Assembly (NCBI GenBank): GCA_964522445.1
Contig: CAZFUY010000142.1
Span: 1 to 5,554, forward strand
Source: CAZFUY01 sp964522445
GTDB lineage: Bacteria > Pseudomonadota > Gammaproteobacteria > SZUA-229
Reading direction: 5' to 3'
DNA length: 5,554 bases
A model generated the notes under the pieces. It was not told where the DNA came from and made no database searches. It was given only the letters and a program-made list of their open reading frames with translations. Positions 1-5,296 of this stretch are shown one piece after another. Position 1 is the first letter of the stretch; each line of letters opens with the position of its first letter. The translations under genes and the position numbers were made by a program.

Positions 1-776
1 GGTACGCCATAAGTCTGACCCATATCACCACCGTATGAGTTGATTACTTTTAACCAGTCCTGTGGAACAGAAGAAGAGCCGTGCATAACCAGGTGAGTGT
101 TAGGAATGCGTGCATTAATTTCTTTGATACGGTCTATGCGTAAAATTTCGCCCGTAGGTTCCTGTGTAAATTTGTAAGCACCGTGAGATGTCCCAATCGC
201 GATAGCTAATGCATCAACACCTGTTTGCTCAACAAAGTCAGCTGCTTCTTCAACACCTGTTAGCAGCATATCTAAATCCAGTTTACCTTCAGCGCCATGG
301 CCGTCTTCTTCGCCCATTTCGCCCGTTTCTAAAGACCCCAGGCAACCTAATTCGCCTTCAACTGAAACACCACCTGCGTGAGCCATTTTTACAACTTCTT
401 TAGTTGTTGCAACATTGTACTCAAAGCTTGAAGGCGTTTTCATGTCGGCTTCTAAAGAGCCGTCCATCATTACAGAACTGAAACCAGACTGAATAGAACG
501 CAAACATACAGCAGGTTCTGAACCGTGATCCTGATGCATAACGACTGGAATATGTGGATACATTTCAATCGCAGCAGAAATCAGGTGACGCAGGAAAGGT
601 TCGCCTGCATATGAACGAGCACCCGCAGAACCCTGCATGATAACAGGGCTGTTAGTTTCATCGGCAGCCTGCATGATGGCATGCACCTGCTCCATATTGT
701 TTACATTAAATGCTGGCATGCCGTAGTCGTTTTCTGCTGCATGATCCAGTAATTGGCGTAATGAAATTAATGCCAT
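1..776 (-). CDS. fba: Fructose-1,6-bisphosphate aldolase, class II (Calvin-cycle subtype), 3' end cut by window edge
   Basis: Zinc-dependent aldolase that cleaves fructose 1,6-bisphosphate to dihydroxyacetone phosphate and glyceraldehyde 3-phosphate, or condenses them in gluconeogenesis and the Calvin cycle; cytosolic. I translated 258 uninterrupted codons from the ATG at 774-776 to the left edge; the family is usually about 345-355 residues, so roughly 90 C-terminal residues are missing. The N-terminus MALISLRQLLDHAAENDYG is typical of the Calvin-cycle subtype. HQDHG at residues 81-85 holds the catalytic Asp83 and zinc ligand His84. GTSHGAYK (His198) and VMHGSSS (His232) supply the other expected zinc histidines, and VEGELG lies at 139-144. 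YGGDMGQTYGVP is the last conserved segment seen. The start is supported by AGGAG (785-789), 8 bases upstream. It lies 130 bp after pyk and is probably co-transcribed with it. The product is near certain; assignment to the Calvin-cycle subtype rests on the N-terminal and HQDHG signatures. Confidence 0.96.
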   Translation of the reverse strand, partial: MALISLRQLLDHAAENDYGMPAFNVNNMEQVHAIMQAADETNSPVIMQGSAGARSYAGEPFLRHLISAAIEMYPHIPVVMHQDHGSEPAVCLRSIQSGFSSVMMDGSLEADMKTPSSFEYNVATTKEVVKMAHAGGVSVEGELGCLGSLETGEMGEEDGHGAEGKLDLDMLLTGVEEAADFVEQTGVDALAIAIGTSHGAYKFTQEPTGEILRIDRIKEINARIPNTHLVMHGSSSVPQDWLKVINSYGGDMGQTYGV

Positions 777-833
777 AGTTCTGTCTCCTGATAGGATTTA
801 AATTTAAAAATCAATAGTCATTCATTAGATACT

Positions 834-903
834 GTAACTATTCAGATTACCTCTGTACGACCTGCATAAATACAGCCAGTACCGGGGTTAGCCAAATAGT
901 TAC
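834..903. repeat. 9-bp inverted repeat in the pyk-fba spacer
   Basis: GTAACTATT (834-842) and AATAGTTAC (895-903) are perfect complements separated by 52 bases. On the minus strand the first arm starts 3 bases after the pyk stop codon. No T-run follows, so it does not look like an intrinsic terminator. It may simply close the spacer into a stem, or be chance in AT-rich sequence. I see nothing else clear in this 130-bp spacer except the fba Shine-Dalgarno. Confidence 0.4.
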
Positions 904-906
904 AAA

Positions 907-2352
907 TTAACTTTCTGTATCTCTAACATTTCCAATGGTGACAATTTTCATTGCATTTGTGCCACCACCTTCATCACCCAGATAATCACCTCGGGTTATA
1001 ATAATTCTGTCGCCTTTCTCTACTATATTTTTTTCCTGTAAAGTTCTGGCTACTTTTGAGCTGATATTATAAGGCCCTATCTGCTCAAAATTAATACTTG
1101 TCGGATAAACACCACGATAAAGCGTTACCTTTCGTCGAGTCTCCATTCGAGGACTCAATGCATAAATAGGGATACCCGAACTAATTCGAGACATCCATAA
1201 TACGGTTGAGCCTGATTCAGTCAAGGCAGCAATAGCATCAACATCCAGATGATTGGCTGTATACATGGTTGACATAGCTATAGCTTCATCAACACCTTTA
1301 AAGGTCAGTGCCATACGATGATCTGAAATCTTGGCTCGTGGATGCTGCTCGGCTGACTCACAGATACGCCCCATAGCCTCAACCACTTTTACAGGGTATT
1401 TGCCTGCGGCGGTCTCGCCCGACAACATGACCGCATCCGTACCATCATGAACTGCATTGGCAACATCAAATACTTCTGCTCGTGTTGGAATCGGATTTTC
1501 AATCATCGACTCCATCATTTGTGTCGCTGTAATCACAATACGATCTTTAGCGCGCGCCTGTTTTATAAGTTCTTTCTGAATACGAGGTAACTCTGCATCA
1601 CCGACTTCTACGCCCAGATCGCCTCGGGCGACCATAATAGCATCACAGGCATCAATAATTTCATCAATGACTTCAAGGGCTTCAGCGCGTTCTATTTTAG
1701 CAACAATACAGCCATAACCACCGGCATCACGTAACAGCTTCCGCGCCTGAATAATATCATCCGCATTTTTAGGAAAAGATACAGCAATATAATCCGCCTG
1801 AATATCAGCGGCCGCAACAATGTCTTCTTTATCTTTTTCTGTCAATGCGGGTGCAGATAGACCACCACCTTGCAGATTAATTCCTTTTTTATCAGATAAC
1901 ACACCACTTAACATGACGGTACAGTGAATTTCCTGACCTTCAATTTTATCAACATCAAACACCATGCGGCCATCATCGAGCAGCAGCGTGTTTCCTGGCT
2001 TAACATCGTCAACCAGTGATTTATAAGTAATGCCTACACGCTCCTGAGTACCTGCTTTCTTACCCAGAGCCGCATCAAGAATAAATTTGTCACCTTTAAC
2101 TAAATTAACTTTGCCATCCACGAACCGCTGAGTACGAATTTTTGGCCCTTGCAGATCAGCTAATACACCGACAATGCGCCCTAGCCTCTCACTACATTCA
2201 CGCACGGCATCAGCCCGGCGTTTTTGCTCTTCATGCGTGCCATGAGAGAAATTAAGCCGAACAACATCAACACCTGCTGTAATCAGATTTTCAAGAACAC
2301 CTGGGGCATCTGTTGCAGGCCCCAGTGTTGCGACTATTTTGGTTCTGCGCAA
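907..2352 (-). CDS. pyk: Pyruvate kinase, PykA-like (type II)
   Basis: Converts phosphoenolpyruvate and ADP to pyruvate and ATP, the last and irreversible step of glycolysis; family enzymes are cytosolic tetramers. The 481 residues match the usual bacterial length of 470-490. Seen in order: the A-domain N-terminus RRTKIVATLGPAT, VVRLNFSHG (Arg32, Asn34, Ser36), DLQGPKIR (66-73) leading into the B domain (about 70-170), AKIER with catalytic Lys219 and metal ligand Glu221, MVARGDLGVE with Asp245, ATQMMESM with Thr277, and DGTDAVMLSGETA. The C-terminal regulatory domain (about 345-481) has TESGSTVLWMSRISSG. The closest match I recall is E. coli PykA, whose known activators are AMP and sugar monophosphates rather than FBP. 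Lys71 in GPKIR, where K+-dependent enzymes have Glu, predicts K+ independence. Translation starts at TTG (2350-2352): AAGGAG lies 8 bases upstream and an in-frame TAA (2365-2367) precludes a longer form. The stop is TAA at 907-909. Confidence 0.97.
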   Translation of the reverse strand: MRRTKIVATLGPATDAPGVLENLITAGVDVVRLNFSHGTHEEQKRRADAVRECSERLGRIVGVLADLQGPKIRTQRFVDGKVNLVKGDKFILDAALGKKAGTQERVGITYKSLVDDVKPGNTLLLDDGRMVFDVDKIEGQEIHCTVMLSGVLSDKKGINLQGGGLSAPALTEKDKEDIVAAADIQADYIAVSFPKNADDIIQARKLLRDAGGYGCIVAKIERAEALEVIDEIIDACDAIMVARGDLGVEVGDAELPRIQKELIKQARAKDRIVITATQMMESMIENPIPTRAEVFDVANAVHDGTDAVMLSGETAAGKYPVKVVEAMGRICESAEQHPRAKISDHRMALTFKGVDEAIAMSTMYTANHLDVDAIAALTESGSTVLWMSRISSGIPIYALSPRMETRRKVTLYRGVYPTSINFEQIGPYNISSKVARTLQEKNIVEKGDRIIITRGDYLGDEGGGTNAMKIVTIGNVRDTES

Positions 2353-2360
2353 AGGAAGAA

Positions 2361-2366
2361 CTCCTT
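2361..2366 (-). promoter_or_regulatory. Shine-Dalgarno fixing the pyk TTG start
   Basis: On the minus strand AAGGAG lies 8 bases before the TTG at 2350-2352. The in-frame stop TAA at 2365-2367 overlaps this site, so no upstream ATG can be used. The first residues after TTG (RRTKIVATLGP) align with the start of the PykA core. This makes TTG the only reasonable start. Confidence 0.85.
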
Positions 2367-2373
2367 AAATTTA

Positions 2374-2389
2374 TGCGAATAAATTCGCA
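2374..2389. repeat. Perfect 16-base palindromic hairpin next to the pyk Shine-Dalgarno
   Basis: TGCGAAT (2374-2380) and ATTCGCA (2383-2389) are perfect complements with two A between them; a real hairpin would open to a loop of about four bases. On the minus strand the arm ends 7 bases before the pyk Shine-Dalgarno, so it would sit in the mRNA leader. Palindromes of this kind (GGTGCGAATTTATTCGCA) resemble dispersed REP-like sequences I recall from gammaproteobacteria, but I cannot confirm other copies here. Confidence 0.55.
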
Positions 2390-2403
2390 CCTACAATTAA
2401 ATA

Positions 2404-2429
2404 TTTTCATACCATAGACTCTATGAAAA
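2404..2429. repeat. Nested inverted repeats in the pyk leader
   Basis: TTTTCATA (2404-2411) and TATGAAAA (2422-2429) form a perfect 8-bp stem with a 10-base loop. Overlapping it, CATAGA (2413-2418) and TCTATG (2420-2425) form a second palindrome with one central base. The two share bases 2422-2425, so only one can form at a time. No T-run follows on the minus strand, so this is not an obvious terminator. Function is unknown; it could be an operator or an RNA fold. Confidence 0.45.
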
Positions 2430-2433
2430 CATC

Positions 2434-2500
2434 TTGTCATCCCGAACCTGTCGAGGATTCTTATGCTACAAAGATCCCTGTGCTACGCTCGGAATGACAA
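2434..2500. repeat. 67-bp imperfect palindromic intergenic repeat (REP/MITE-like)
   Basis: The ends TTGTCATCCCGA (2434-2445) and TCGGAATGACAA (2489-2500) are complementary over 12 positions with a single mismatch. Inside is a 14-base direct repeat, 2456-2469 and 2473-2486, matching at 11 positions, all three differences being transitions. It is far more GC-rich than the flanking A/T tracts. It codes for nothing visible. The sequence resembles short palindromic repeats scattered between genes in many bacterial genomes; only one copy lies in this window, so its family membership rests on structure and recollection. Confidence 0.65.
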
Positions 2501-2552
2501 AAAATAAAAAATAATCTCTCTATAGTCTGAAAAAACAATTTCTTAATTCTAC

Positions 2553-3734
2553 TTAATCTTTTGCTCGTTCCTCAAGCATGGCAACGGCAGGTAATGTTTT
2601 ACCTTCCAGGTACTCCAGGAACGCGCCACCTGCTGTAGAGATATAAGATACTTTGTCATAAATATCATATTTCTGGATTGCTGCAATGGTATCACCACCA
2701 CCCGCTAAACTAAAACCAGGTGAATTAGCTATCGCCATAGAAACAGTTTTAGTACCTTCACCAAACTGATCAAACTCAAATACGCCTACAGGGCCATTCC
2801 AGATAATAGTACCGGCTTTAGCAATAATATCTGCAAGTTCTTTTGCACTATCAGGGCCGATATCAAAAATCATATCGTCATCTTCAACATCACCCGCTGC
2901 TTTTAAAGTAGCTTCTGCTGTTTCTGAGAATTCTTTACCGCATACAACATCAGTTGCAATAGGAATGCTTGCGCCACGCTCTTCCATTTTCTTAATTAAG
3001 GCTTTAGCTGTATCAACCAGATCATCTTCACATAAAGATTTGCCAACATTGTTACCCATGGCTTTTAAGAACGTGTTGGCAATACCGCCACCAACCACTA
3101 GCTGATCAACTTTTTCTGATAACGATTCTAAAACTGTTAACTTGGTAGAAACTTTTGAACCACCCACAATGGCAACCATTGGACGAGCTGGCTTGGCTAA
3201 TGCTTTAGCTAAACTATCTAACTCACCCGCTAATAACAGGCCCGCACATGCTGTTGGTGCAAACTTGCCAGCACCATGAGTAGAAGCCTGCGCACGATGC
3301 GCTGTACCAAATGCATCCATAACAAACACATCACATAATGCCGCATATTTTTTAGCTAAAGTTTCATCGTCTTTCTTTTCGCCCGCATTGAAACGAACGT
3401 TTTCTAGCAATACAACTTCACCGCCTCTGACATCAGGCGCGTTATCCAGATAGCCTTTAATTAACTTAACTTTCTTGCCTAATTTTTCGCTCATGCATTC
3501 CGCAATAGGTTGCATTGAGTTTTCTTCGTCTGCTTTACCTTCTTCTGGACGACCACGGTGTGACATAACCATAACGGAAGCACCTGCTTTCATGCAGTGT
3601 TCGATGGTTGGCATAGATGCGGTAATACGCGCATCGGAAGTAACTTTGCCATCTTTAACCGGCACGTTTAAGTCGGCACGAATTAATACGCGCTTACCCA
3701 CAAGTTCAAGATCAGTTAGCTTGATGAAAGACAT
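2553..3734 (-). CDS. pgk: Phosphoglycerate kinase
   Basis: Transfers the acyl phosphate of 1,3-bisphosphoglycerate to ADP, giving 3-phosphoglycerate and ATP; it runs in reverse in gluconeogenesis and the Calvin cycle. It is a cytosolic, monomeric two-domain enzyme. The 393 residues are within the normal bacterial range. N-terminal (substrate) domain: IRADLNVPVKDG with Asp21 and Asn23, Arg36, SHRGRP (58-63), LLENVRF with Arg114, and DAFGTAHRAQAS with Arg147, which together form the basic patch for 3-phosphoglycerate. C-terminal (nucleotide) domain: VGGSKVSTK near 190-198, WNGPVGVFE near 312-320, and AGGGDT near 344-349. The ATG at 3732-3734 has AGGAGT (3741-3746) 6 bases upstream; stop TAA at 2553-2555. 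It lies between gap2 and pyk with spacers of about 200 bp on both sides, so it could have its own promoter or be attenuated. Nothing is missing or disrupted. Confidence 0.98.
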   Translation of the reverse strand: MSFIKLTDLELVGKRVLIRADLNVPVKDGKVTSDARITASMPTIEHCMKAGASVMVMSHRGRPEEGKADEENSMQPIAECMSEKLGKKVKLIKGYLDNAPDVRGGEVVLLENVRFNAGEKKDDETLAKKYAALCDVFVMDAFGTAHRAQASTHGAGKFAPTACAGLLLAGELDSLAKALAKPARPMVAIVGGSKVSTKLTVLESLSEKVDQLVVGGGIANTFLKAMGNNVGKSLCEDDLVDTAKALIKKMEERGASIPIATDVVCGKEFSETAEATLKAAGDVEDDDMIFDIGPDSAKELADIIAKAGTIIWNGPVGVFEFDQFGEGTKTVSMAIANSPGFSLAGGGDTIAAIQKYDIYDKVSYISTAGGAFLEYLEGKTLPAVAMLEERAKD

Positions 3735-3752
3735 ATTGTAACTCCTAAAAAT

Positions 3753-3781
3753 ATTTCAAAATTCTAAAAACTGTTTGTTAA
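3753..3781 (-). promoter_or_regulatory. Possible weak sigma70 promoter for pgk
   Basis: On the minus strand TTAACA (3776-3781, 5/6 to the -35 consensus) is followed after exactly 17 bases by TGAAAT (3753-3758, 4/6 to the -10). Transcription would begin about 11 bases before the ATG, leaving just room for the Shine-Dalgarno. The region is very AT-rich, so such matches are expected by chance, and the -35 lies within an arm of the inverted repeat at 3772-3805. Confidence 0.2.
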
Positions 3782-3805
3782 AAATTAATTAACACTTAAC
3801 AAACA
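3766..3805 (-). terminator. Possible weak intrinsic terminator or attenuator between gap2 and pgk
   Basis: TGTTTGTTAA (3772-3781) and TTAACAAACA (3796-3805) form a perfect 10-bp stem with a 14-base loop. On the minus strand the stem is followed one base later by TTTTT (3766-3770), the layout of a rho-independent terminator. Only 3 of the 10 pairs are G-C, so it would be weak; partial read-through or attenuation into pgk is plausible. It could instead be a protein-binding palindrome. Confidence 0.4.
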
Positions 3806-3825
3806 ACTCTTTGTTTTCTATGAAA

Positions 3826-3944
3826 TAAGCGAAAGATTTTTTCTGAGAGCAAGGCGTCGGGATGTTTTGAGCACGGAGCGTACATCAGTACGTGAGTACT
3901 CAAAATATCCCGACAACGCAGCTATCGGGAAAAATATTCGTTTA
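3826..3944. repeat. 119-bp palindromic interspersed element, copy A (at the gap2 stop codon)
   Basis: This aligns without gaps to 5178-5296 with 11 differences (108/119 identical by hand count). The ends are TAAGCGAA (3826-3833) and TTCGTTTA (3937-3944), inverted with one mismatch. The main internal stem is 3856-3871 with 3899-3914 (15 of 16 pairs), capped by a small hairpin CGTAC-ATCA-GTACG (3879-3892). The minus-strand end of the element is the TAA stop of gap2 (3942-3944), so the element starts exactly where the coding sequence ends. No coding potential is seen. No T-run directly follows the main stem on the minus strand, so it is not a canonical terminator, although it could block RNA decay or aid termination. 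Confidence 0.85.
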
Positions 3945-4946
3945 TTTCGCATTCATTAATGCGATAGTGGTATCAATCATGCGATTTGAAAACCCCCATT
4001 CGTTATCATACCAGGAGCAAACTTTTACAAGGTTGCCGCATGTTACGCGCGTTAATGTCGCATCAAAATTTGATGTTGTGCTTGTGTGATTAAAGTCAAT
4101 GGAAACTAAAGGCCCATTGCTATAGGCAAGCACTTCACCATCGGCTGCTTCTTTAACAACCGCATTAATTTCTTCAACTGTTGTATCTCTTGATGCCACA
4201 AAAGTTAAATCAACCAGCGATACATTAATGGTTGGTACTCGCACAGCAAAGCCATCAAGCTTGCCATTTAACTCTGGCAGAACTAATCCAACCGCTGCCG
4301 CCGCGCCTGTTTTAGTTGGAATCATAGACTGCGTTGCAGAACGAGCTCGACGCAAATCAGGGTGATACACATCAGTTAAAACCTGATCATTTGTGTACGA
4401 ATGAATCGTGGTCATTAAACCTTTTTCAACACCAATTTTTTCATGCAGTGGTTTTAGCATTGGCGCTAAACAATTAGTCGTACAGGACGCATTAGAAATT
4501 ACTGTATCTGTTGCTTTTAATATGTCGTGATTAACGCCATAAACAATTGTTGCATCTATATCTTTTCCACCGGGAGCAGAAATAACAACTTTTTTAGCGC
4601 CTGCTTCCAGGTGCGATGATGCTTTTTCTTTGCTTGCAAAAAAACCGGTACACTCATGAACGACATCTACACCTAACTCACCCCAGGGCAATTTTGATGG
4701 ATCACGTTCGGCAAAGACTTTAATTTTATCACTGTTGACGATCATGTATTCGCCATCAACCGATACGTCTCCATGAAAACGTCCATGCGCCGTATCATAT
4801 TGTGTCAGGTGAGAATTTATATAGGCATCACCAAGATCATTTATGGCAACAATCTGCACTTCGTCAGTACGACCTGACTCATAAATAGCACGAAGTATAT
4901 TGCGACCTATACGTCCATAGCCATTAATTGCGATCTTGATTGGCAT
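3942..4946 (-). CDS. gap: Glyceraldehyde-3-phosphate dehydrogenase, type I (complete copy)
   Basis: Oxidises and phosphorylates glyceraldehyde 3-phosphate to 1,3-bisphosphoglycerate with NAD(P)+; a cytosolic homotetramer in this family. The 334 residues are full length. The Rossmann N-terminus IAINGYGRIGRNILRA (5-20) binds the nucleotide; Asp37 in INDLGD favours NAD+. SNASCTTNC places catalytic Cys155, and His182 in TTIHSYTNDQ is the general base. RRARSATQSMIPTKTGAAAAVG (199-220) and RVPTINVSLVDLTF (236-249) belong to the catalytic domain, and SWYDNEWGFSNRM ends it. Erythrose-4-phosphate dehydrogenase (Epd) shares VYHPDLRR and DFNH, but the TGAAAAVG loop and overall match favour GAPDH. The ATG at 4944-4946 has only a weak AGAG (4955-4958) 8 bases upstream. 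The stop TAA is the terminal triplet of repeat copy A. It is followed by pgk, and a second, divergent GAPDH gene lies upstream. Confidence 0.95.
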   Translation of the reverse strand: MPIKIAINGYGRIGRNILRAIYESGRTDEVQIVAINDLGDAYINSHLTQYDTAHGRFHGDVSVDGEYMIVNSDKIKVFAERDPSKLPWGELGVDVVHECTGFFASKEKASSHLEAGAKKVVISAPGGKDIDATIVYGVNHDILKATDTVISNASCTTNCLAPMLKPLHEKIGVEKGLMTTIHSYTNDQVLTDVYHPDLRRARSATQSMIPTKTGAAAAVGLVLPELNGKLDGFAVRVPTINVSLVDLTFVASRDTTVEEINAVVKEAADGEVLAYSNGPLVSIDFNHTSTTSNFDATLTRVTCGNLVKVCSWYDNEWGFSNRMIDTTIALMNAK

Positions 4947-5004
4947 AAGTTTTTCTCTGTAATTTTTTGATATTTTAAAAAATTACTTAACAATTCTTTT
5001 TATC

Positions 5005-5051
5005 TTAAAAAACAATTTGCCAAACCGTTTAAAAAACTCGCTTGGCAAATT
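5005..5051 (-). terminator. Probable intrinsic terminator, possibly bidirectional, upstream of gap2
   Basis: AATTTGCCAA (5014-5023) and TTGGCAAATT (5042-5051) form a perfect 10-bp stem with an 18-base loop. On the minus strand the stem is followed by GTTTTTT (5007-5013). On the plus strand it is followed by ATTTTT (5052-5057), so it could act both ways. It would end transcripts arriving from gap before they reach gap2. The stem has 4 G-C pairs, so its strength is moderate at best. Confidence 0.5.
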
Positions 5052-5061
5052 ATTTTTAGAA

Positions 5062-5091
5062 TTTCAGGACGAGCATTTGCTCGTCCTGAAA
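5062..5091. repeat. Perfect 14-bp hairpin downstream of the first gap gene
   Basis: TTTCAGGACGAGCA (5062-5075) and TGCTCGTCCTGAAA (5078-5091) are exact complements with two T between them; the practical fold is 13 pairs with a 4-base loop. The core is GC-rich in an AT-rich spacer, and it is the strongest single stem in the window. Neither strand has a T-run directly after it, only short A/T stretches. It could be a terminator component, a 3'-end stabiliser or a REP-like palindrome. Confidence 0.6.
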
Positions 5092-5177
5092 AATCATTTA
5101 CTACCTGGCTATTAAATTAAGCAGAATTTTATTCGAGTACAGCAACACTGCTCCCGAACAAAAAACTCTTAATTTAC

Positions 5178-5296
5178 TAAGCGAAAGATTTTTTCTGCCA
5201 GCAAGGCGGAGGGATGTTTTGAGCGCGGAGCGTACATCAGTACGTGAGCACTCAAAATATCCCGGCAACGCCGCTAGCGGGAAAAAGATTCGCTTA
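5178..5296. repeat. 119-bp palindromic interspersed element, copy B (at the gap stop codon)
   Basis: Second copy of the element at 3826-3944, in the same orientation relative to its gene. The ends TAAGCGAA (5178-5185) and TTCGCTTA (5289-5296) are perfectly inverted, and pairing extends two bases further out on each side. The main stem is weaker than in copy A at its base (mismatches at 5209 with 5265 and 5210 with 5264). It also contains the 10-base palindrome CCGCTAGCGG (5271-5280), which is broken in copy A. The loop hairpin at 5231-5244 is identical in both copies. The TAA at 5294-5296 is both the element end and the gap stop codon. Confidence 0.85.

Larger units (their letters stand above)
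4947..5293. other. 347-bp spacer between the two GAPDH genes
   Basis: There is no credible coding sequence here. Read on the minus strand after the gap stop codon, it holds repeat copy B (to 5178), a stretch with no clear signal (5092-5177), a 14-bp perfect hairpin (5062-5091), an inverted repeat with a T-run (5005-5051), and the AT-rich gap2 leader (4947-5004). I found no convincing sigma70 promoter; -10-like hexamers occur but without a matching -35. Confidence 0.7.

Noticed and set aside
209..403. Plus-strand open frame of 64 codons
   Set aside because: It lies entirely antisense within the well-supported aldolase gene, is low in complexity (Gln/Leu/His rich) and has no ribosome-binding site.
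3475..3741. Plus-strand open frame of 88 codons
   Set aside because: It is antisense to the start of pgk, whose motifs are intact; there is no recognisable domain in this frame.
3826..3944. The 119-bp element as a canonical rho-independent terminator
   Set aside because: The main stem is not directly followed by a T-run on the minus strand; its T/A tracts lie within the outer stem.
3948..3963. CGCATT-CATT-AATGCG hairpin
   Set aside because: It lies in the last codons of gap2 and is explained by coding sequence; a 6-bp stem of this kind is expected by chance.
3892..4089. Plus-strand open frame of 65 codons
   Set aside because: It begins in repeat copy A and runs antisense through the conserved 3' end of gap2; it shows no domain or Shine-Dalgarno.
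3942..4946. Erythrose-4-phosphate dehydrogenase (Epd) as the identity of the complete dehydrogenase
   Set aside because: VYHPDLRRAR and DFNH are shared with Epd, but the TKTGAAAAVGLVLPEL loop, the overall C-terminal pattern and the pgk-pyk-fba context fit GAPDH better.
5092..5177. Possible sigma70 promoter for gap2 (TAAAAT-like -10)
   Set aside because: No acceptable -35 lies at 16-18 bases, and AT-rich sequence gives many such hexamers.
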